Shown: piece by piece, positions 1-5,271 of the stretch
Position numbering within the stretch: the first letter of the stretch is position 1
Layout: every line of letters begins with the position of its first letter
NCBI GenBank assembly: GCA_946886405.1
Contig: CAMPIO010000152.1
Coordinates: 1-5,271 of the forward strand
Length of the DNA: 5,271 bases
Reading direction: 5' to 3'
Source of the DNA: an uncultured Pseudoxanthomonas sp.
GTDB lineage: Bacteria; Pseudomonadota; Gammaproteobacteria; Xanthomonadales; Xanthomonadaceae
Program-made: the position numbers and the translations under genes
Notes under the pieces: generated by a model
The model's input: only the letters and a program-made list of their open reading frames with translations
The model's database searches: none
What the model was told of the DNA's origin: nothing

Positions 1-781
1 CCAGCTGGTAGGTGCCGATCTTGTTGGCGGTGTCGCCATTGGCGCAGATGCGGTCCGCCCCCACCACCACCCACTGCACGGCGCCCGTCTTCATCAGGTG
101 CGACGCGGCGGAGTCGGCGATCAACGTGGCCGGTATGCCGTCCTGCTGCAATTCCCATGCGGTCAGCCGCGCCCCCTGCTGCCACGGGCGGGTCTCACCG
201 GCATACACCTTGCCGATGCGGCCCTGCGCCACGCCGGCGCGGATTACACCCAGCGCAGTGCCGAAGCCGGCGGTGGCCAGCGACCCGGTGTTGCAATGGG
301 TCAGCACCCCACTGCCCTCGCCGATCAGCGCGGCGCCGAGTTCACCCATGTGGCGGTTGGCCGCCAGATCTTCCTCGGCGATCGCCAGGGCTTCGAGTTC
401 CAGCACGCCGCGCCAGTCGCCGCCGGCCGTGCGCAGCGCGGCACGCATGCGCGCCAGGGCCCAGGCCAGATTGACCGCCGTGGGGCGCGCGTCGTTCAAG
501 CGCTGCAATGCCGGTTCCAGCTTCTCCAGGGCTTCGGCAGGTGTGGCTGCCAGCACATCGCGCGAGGCGAGCACCACCCCCCACGCGGCCGCGATGCCGA
601 TGGCCGGTGCGCCGCGCACGGCCAGGTCATGGATGGCCGTGGCGACGTCGTCACTGGTCGTGCAGCTCACGTACTCCACCACGAAGGGAAGCTTGCGCTG
701 GTCCAGCAGTTCCAGCGCCTGGCCGGTCCAGCGGATGGGGCGGATACGGTCGAAGCGGGCGTAATCGATGGCGTCGTTCAT
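1..781 (-). CDS. mtnA: S-methyl-5-thioribose-1-phosphate isomerase, 3' end outside window
   Basis: Cytosolic aldose-ketose isomerase of methionine salvage. It converts 5-methylthioribose-1-phosphate into 5-methylthioribulose-1-phosphate, the substrate of MtnB. Translation from ATG 781 gives 260 open residues ([10 protein letters not shown] at the start) up to the left edge. The family is usually about 350 residues, so roughly the last quarter is missing. Family signatures visible are VRGAPAIG (residues 55-62), [13 protein letters not shown] with Cys163, and [19 protein letters not shown] with Asp243. Cys163 and Asp243 match the catalytic Cys160/Asp240 pair of the Bacillus subtilis enzyme. The ATG is chosen because the protein beginning [10 protein letters not shown] looks like related MtnA N-termini. 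No well-spaced SD serves it directly; GAGGGG (803-798) is 16 bases away and better fits an overlapping mini-ORF. An in-frame GTG at 820 is possible but less likely. It lies 48 bases after the DUF3011 gene on the same strand, so co-transcription is plausible. Confidence 0.95.
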   Translation of the reverse strand, partial: MNDAIDYARFDRIRPIRWTGQALELLDQRKLPFVVEYVSCTTSDDVATAIHDLAVRGAPAIGIAAAWGVVLASRDVLAATPAEALEKLEPALQRLNDARPTAVNLAWALARMRAALRTAGGDWRGVLELEALAIAEEDLAANRHMGELGAALIGEGSGVLTHCNTGSLATAGFGTALGVIRAGVAQGRIGKVYAGETRPWQQGARLTAWELQQDGIPATLIADSAASHLMKTGAVQWVVVGADRICANGDTANKIGTYQL

Positions 782-803
782 GCCGCCATTGTAACGACCC
801 CTC
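778..803 (-). promoter_or_regulatory. SD plus three-codon mini-ORF overlapping the mtnA start
   Basis: On the minus strand GAGGGG (803-798) lies 8 bases before an ATG at 789-787. That ATG opens ATG GCG GCA TGA, whose stop (780-778) overlaps the mtnA ATG (781-779) as ATGA. The SD spacing is ideal for the mini-ORF and too long (16 bases) for mtnA itself. The sequence is seen directly. Translation of the tripeptide M-A-A and re-initiation at mtnA are inference; the small ORF could also be chance. Confidence 0.4.
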
Positions 804-820
804 GTGAGCTGACGGCTCAC
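804..820 (-). other. Small inverted repeat abutting the mtnA SD
   Basis: GTGAGC (820-815) and GCTCAC (809-804) form a 6-bp stem with a 5-base loop in the gap between the DUF3011 gene and mtnA. It starts 9 bases after the DUF3011 stop codon and ends directly at the GAGGGG SD. No run of T follows on the minus strand, so it does not look like an intrinsic terminator. An effect on ribosome access or mRNA stability is only inferred. Confidence 0.35.
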
Positions 821-829
821 CCCACGGGT

Positions 830-1570
830 TTACCGGGCGCGGAACTCCGCCCGGCAGCCACCCGTGACCCACACGCCACGGGCATCCTGCCCCCAGGTGC
901 GGCCCTCGATGCAGGCGGTATCGGACAGCTGGCGAACCAGTTGCACGCGGCCGCGCCCATCCACGCCGCACGTCTGGGTGCGACCCTTCTGGGATTCGCA
1001 GCGGAAGATCCGGCCCTGGTGGCCGCCGTTGTTGCCCCAGCCATTGCCACGACCGGACACCTCGAACTCGGCCCGGCACCCGTCGGTCACCCACAAACCG
1101 TTACGGTCCTGCCCCCAGGTCCGGCCTTCGACACAGCGGGCGCTGGACAGCTGGCGAACCAGGCGCACATCGCCACGCGACGGGATCGCGCAGGTGCGCG
1201 TACGGCCGTTGTCGGACTCGCAGCGGATGCGCTGGCCGTTGCCGGACCAACCGCCGCCATTGCCGTTGCCCCAGCCACCGCCGCGACCGCTGGTGAACTC
1301 GGCACGACAGCCGCGATCCACCCACACGCCGTTGCGGCTCTGGCCCCAGTTGCGACCTTCCTCGCACCGCGTGCTCGACAACTGGCGCGTCAACTGCACA
1401 CCGCCGCGCGTATCCATCGGGCATTCGCGGTGGCGGTTGTCGGACGATTCGCAGCGCACCGTCTGTCCGCCGCCGTAGCGGTCGTCGTACTGGGGCGCGG
1501 CCTTGGCCGCGACGGTACCGAACAGTGCAGCGGCTCCCAGCATCAGCGAAGCGATCAGGTGGCGTTCCAT
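830..1570 (-). CDS. Secreted protein with three DUF3011 repeats
   Basis: Function is unknown; I recognise the repeat as the DUF3011 type. The 246-residue product starts with a Sec signal peptide: MERH, a hydrophobic stretch to about residue 22, and an AKA cleavage site (likely after residue 24). The mature part has three copies at about residues 36-92, 113-169 and 187-243. Each holds four cysteines with identical spacing (40/50/69/88, 117/127/146/165, 191/201/220/239), a VRQLS or TRQLS stretch, a WGQ motif, and ends in GCRAEF. Gly/Asn/Trp-rich linkers (about 93-112 and 170-186) join them. Paired cysteines suggest disulfides and a periplasmic or exported location. ATG 1570 is supported by GAGGA (1583-1579) 8 bases upstream and by the signal peptide. 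The 109-base gap before it holds only a weak -10-like TAGATT (1605-1600) without a clear -35. It lies between epmA and mtnA, but neither neighbour explains its job. Confidence 0.88.
   Translation of the reverse strand: MERHLIASLMLGAAALFGTVAAKAAPQYDDRYGGGQTVRCESSDNRHRECPMDTRGGVQLTRQLSSTRCEEGRNWGQSRNGVWVDRGCRAEFTSGRGGGWGNGNGGGWSGNGQRIRCESDNGRTRTCAIPSRGDVRLVRQLSSARCVEGRTWGQDRNGLWVTDGCRAEFEVSGRGNGWGNNGGHQGRIFRCESQKGRTQTCGVDGRGRVQLVRQLSDTACIEGRTWGQDARGVWVTGGCRAEFRAR
842..1465 (-). repeat. Three tandem coding repeats of the DUF3011 unit
   Basis: The DNA for the three protein repeats lies at about 1465-1295, 1234-1064 and 1012-842, with periods of about 231 and 222 bases. The second and third copies are closest to each other: an 18-base stretch beginning GGACAGCTGG is identical at 923-940 and 1145-1162 (plus-strand reading). 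The first copy has drifted more. This fits internal duplication, with the last two copies splitting or converting most recently. Confidence 0.8.
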
Positions 1571-1679
1571 GGCGTGTGTCCTCGTGGGTGTTGGATCGCA
1601 ATCTACGCGGCGAAAATGAACGCGGCCTCACGTAACCGTTTGCAGCGCGCAGGCCTTGCACGCGATGTTTGGCTGGCTT

Positions 1680-2651
1680 TCAGGCGCGGGCGAAGTCGAA
1701 CGACAGCACCTCGGCGATGCGCGACGTATCCAGCAACGTCATCAGCAAGCGGTCCATGCCCAGGGCCACGCCAGCGCACGCGGGCATGCCATGCGCCAAC
1801 GCATCCAGCAATGCCTCGTCGATGGGTGGCGTGGCGTCGCCGCGCGCCTGCCGGACGGTGACATCGCGCTCGAACCGCCCTCGCTGTTCCAGCGCGTCGG
1901 TCAACTCGTGGTAACCGTTGGCGAGCTCCAGTGCGCCGAGATACAGCTCGAACCGTTCGGCCACCTGCACACCCTCGCGGTCCACCACCTGCGCCAGAGC
2001 GGACTGCGTCGCCGGATAGTCGTACACCACCCGGATTTCGTCGCGACCGAATGTCGGCTGCAGCGTGTGGGTCATCAGCAGGTCCAGCCAGTCGTCGCGC
2101 GTCAAGCCTTCGCCGTCGATGACGATGCCGGTCGCCGCATTGCGCACCACGTCCAGGTCGGCGGTCATCGGATCGAAGCCGAGGCGCTGCGCGTACAGAT
2201 CACGAAAACTCAAGCGCACGACCGTCGCCTCCCGCCCGATCATCGAAAGCGCGGCCTGCACCAGCGTCACCGTCTCGTCGATCAGCGGATCCAGCGTCCA
2301 GCCCACGCGATACCACTCGAGCATGGTGAATTCCGGGTTGTGCCGCCCACCCGCCTCGCCATCGCGGAACACACGTCCGAGTTCGTAGCAATCGCCCATA
2401 CCGGCCGCCAGCAGGCGCTTGAGCGGAAACTCCGGCGAGGTCCGCAGCCAGCGCGTGCGCGGTGCACCGTCGGTGCGACCGGAGAAGTCGAGCGAGAACG
2501 AGGCGATGTTCGGATCGGTATTGCCGGCCCGGGACATCATGGGCGTCTCGACTTCGAGCACATCGCGCGCGAAGAAGAACTCACGGACGAGGCGATTGAG
2601 CTGCGCGCGCAGGCGCAGCGCGTCCATCGAGGCGGAGGGTTGCCAGTTCAT
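1680..2651 (-). CDS. epmA: Elongation factor P--(R)-beta-lysine ligase
   Basis: EpmA (also GenX, PoxA or YjeA) is a truncated class II lysyl-tRNA synthetase paralogue. It attaches (R)-beta-lysine, made by EpmB, to the conserved lysine of elongation factor P, which helps ribosomes through polyproline stretches. The product is 323 residues, close to the 325 of E. coli EpmA, and has no N-terminal anticodon-binding OB domain. Class II motifs are visible: motif 1 around VLEVETPMMSRAGNT (31-45), TSPEF (71-75), motif 2 from FRDGE through RHNPEFTMLEWYR (96-115), ELANGYHELTDA (242-253), and motif 3 GVALGMDRLLM (294-304). The frame stays open 28 codons further upstream, to an ATG at 2735, but that extension reads through the REP arm. 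ATG 2651 has AGGGGG (2663-2658) at 6 bases and gives the family N-terminus MNWQPSASMDALRLRAQL. It lies 148 bases after ligA; epmB and efp are not in the window. Confidence 0.95.
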   Translation of the reverse strand: MNWQPSASMDALRLRAQLNRLVREFFFARDVLEVETPMMSRAGNTDPNIASFSLDFSGRTDGAPRTRWLRTSPEFPLKRLLAAGMGDCYELGRVFRDGEAGGRHNPEFTMLEWYRVGWTLDPLIDETVTLVQAALSMIGREATVVRLSFRDLYAQRLGFDPMTADLDVVRNAATGIVIDGEGLTRDDWLDLLMTHTLQPTFGRDEIRVVYDYPATQSALAQVVDREGVQVAERFELYLGALELANGYHELTDALEQRGRFERDVTVRQARGDATPPIDEALLDALAHGMPACAGVALGMDRLLMTLLDTSRIAEVLSFDFARA

Positions 2652-2657
2652 CGCGCA

Positions 2658-2663
2658 CCCCCT
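2658..2663 (-). promoter_or_regulatory. epmA ribosome binding site, overlapping a REP end
   Basis: AGGGGG on the minus strand stands 6 bases before ATG 2651 and decides that start over the longer open frame. Its first two bases are the last two of the left REP arm (2688-2662), so folding of the REP pair in a read-through transcript would end inside this site. Confidence 0.65.
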
Positions 2664-2688
2664 GTAGGAGCGACGTAAGTCGCGACCG
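2662..2688 (+). repeat. REP arm 1, GTAG-headed
   Basis: This 27-base arm begins CTGTAGGAGCGAC on the plus strand and is the exact reverse complement of 2757-2783. It has a GTAG head (2664-2667) followed by an imperfect hairpin: GCGAC and GTCGC around a GTAA loop, with outer GG/CC pairs and a small bulge. This is the layout of GTAG-type REP sequences of Stenotrophomonas, Xanthomonas and relatives, which are mobilised by REP-associated tyrosine transposases (RAYTs). No RAYT gene is in the window. Confidence 0.85.
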
Positions 2689-2756
2689 CACGCCCACAGC
2701 ACATGCGCCCTCCGATAGATGAGTGTCGTACACACTGCGCGAACGCGGAATGCTTC

Positions 2757-2783
2757 CGGTCGCGACTTACGTCGCTCCTACAG
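2757..2783 (-). repeat. REP arm 2, inverted copy
   Basis: This is an exact inverted copy of the arm at 2662-2688, with its GTAG head on the minus strand. It begins 17 bases after the ligA stop codon. The two arms match over exactly 27 bases; identity stops on both sides. Confidence 0.85.
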
Positions 2784-2799
2784 AAAAGCATGCTGCTCC

Positions 2800-5154
<2,355 letters not shown>

Positions 5155-5182
5155 AGGCGGCAGGCCGTGACGGGACGCTCAG

Positions 5183-5198
5183 CCTCGACGGGTCGAGG
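5183..5198. other. Palindrome upstream of ligA
   Basis: CCTCGAC and GTCGAGG are perfect 7-base inverted halves separated by two bases; flanking AGC/GCT can extend the stem past one bulged base. It is centred about 48 bases before the ligA ATG, just upstream of where a -35 box would lie. It could be a regulator site or part of a hairpin for the upstream gene's transcript. No T-run follows on either strand, so an intrinsic terminator is unlikely. Confidence 0.35.
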
Positions 5199-5243
5199 GC
5201 TGGCGCTGCCCCCCGCCGCGTGACGTTGCCGGGCTCGCGGGCG

Positions 5244-5270
5244 GCCGATGGCCCTCGGAGCTCCATCGGC
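5244..5270. other. Inverted repeat at the right edge
   Basis: GCCGATGG (5244-5251) and CCATCGGC (5263-5270) form a perfect 8-bp stem around 11 bases. It may be the base of a hairpin ending the unit upstream of ligA, but the window stops one base further on and no T-run is visible on the minus strand. Confidence 0.35.
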
Positions 5271-5271
5271 A

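Larger units (their letters stand above)
2662..2783. mobile_element. Inverted REP pair (BIME-like or REP doublet) between ligA and epmA
   Basis: Two identical REP arms in opposite orientation flank a 68-base spacer (2689-2756) that holds no gene I can recognise. GTAG heads point outward. In RNA the arms could form a 27-bp stem closing over the spacer, or two separate small hairpins. Such doublets are known as bacterial interspersed mosaic elements and often affect 3'-end stability or read-through. Here it fills nearly all the ligA-epmA gap. No promoter for epmA is convincing in the spacer. Confidence 0.75.

Noticed and set aside
1571..1679. Promoter for the DUF3011 gene (TAGATT at 1605-1600)
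   Set aside because: It matches only 4 of 6 consensus positions and lacks a -35 box, so it is mentioned with the gene but not listed as a feature.
98..1861. Long plus-strand open frame (587 codons) across mtnA, the DUF3011 gene and part of epmA
   Set aside because: It crosses three well-supported minus-strand genes and their gaps, and the translation resembles no family. It is a GC-bias shadow.
1656..2678. Plus-strand open frame (340 codons) opposite epmA
   Set aside because: It mirrors epmA and extends into the REP arm; its composition is that of an antisense shadow.
2652..2735. N-terminal extension of EpmA from ATG 2735
   Set aside because: The added 28 residues are translated from the REP arm and spacer, are absent from the family, and the internal ATG has a good SD.
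2689..2756. Small gene or non-coding RNA in the REP spacer
   Set aside because: The 68 bases hold no SD-started ORF, no strong promoter and no terminator.

Overview
The window is a GC-rich stretch of bacterial chromosome carrying four protein genes, all read from the minus strand. Protein types point to a gammaproteobacterium of the Xanthomonadaceae/Lysobacteraceae kind: a long NAD-dependent DNA ligase with extra segments, a secreted DUF3011 repeat protein, an EF-P lysylation enzyme, and a GTAG-headed REP pair like those known from Stenotrophomonas and Xanthomonas relatives. The genus cannot be fixed from this sequence.

Layout in the direction of transcription (right to left). From 5271 to 5143 lies upstream non-coding DNA with two hairpin-capable inverted repeats and a -10-like box placed so close to the ligA ATG that the message may be leaderless. 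ligA (5142-2800) follows, complete at 780 residues. Between ligA and the next gene sits a REP pair: two 27-base arms in perfect inverted orientation (2757-2783 and 2662-2688) around a 68-base spacer. The second arm runs into the ribosome binding site of epmA (2651-1680, 323 residues). After a 109-base gap comes a secreted protein made of three DUF3011 repeats (1570-830). A 48-base gap with a small hairpin and a three-codon mini-ORF leads into mtnA (781 to beyond the left edge), whose last part is outside the window.

The genes serve unrelated housekeeping tasks: replication and repair (LigA), translation-factor modification (EpmA) and methionine salvage (MtnA), with one exported protein of unknown role. 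Co-orientation and modest gaps allow read-through, but the REP pair could separate ligA from epmA. I see no CRISPR array, phage or toxin-antitoxin module, tRNA, rRNA or transposase gene. No complete new system is evident. The points most worth checking are the REP/SD overlap, the SD-less ligA start, an apparent extra helix-hairpin-helix unit in LigA, and the mini-ORF coupled to mtnA.
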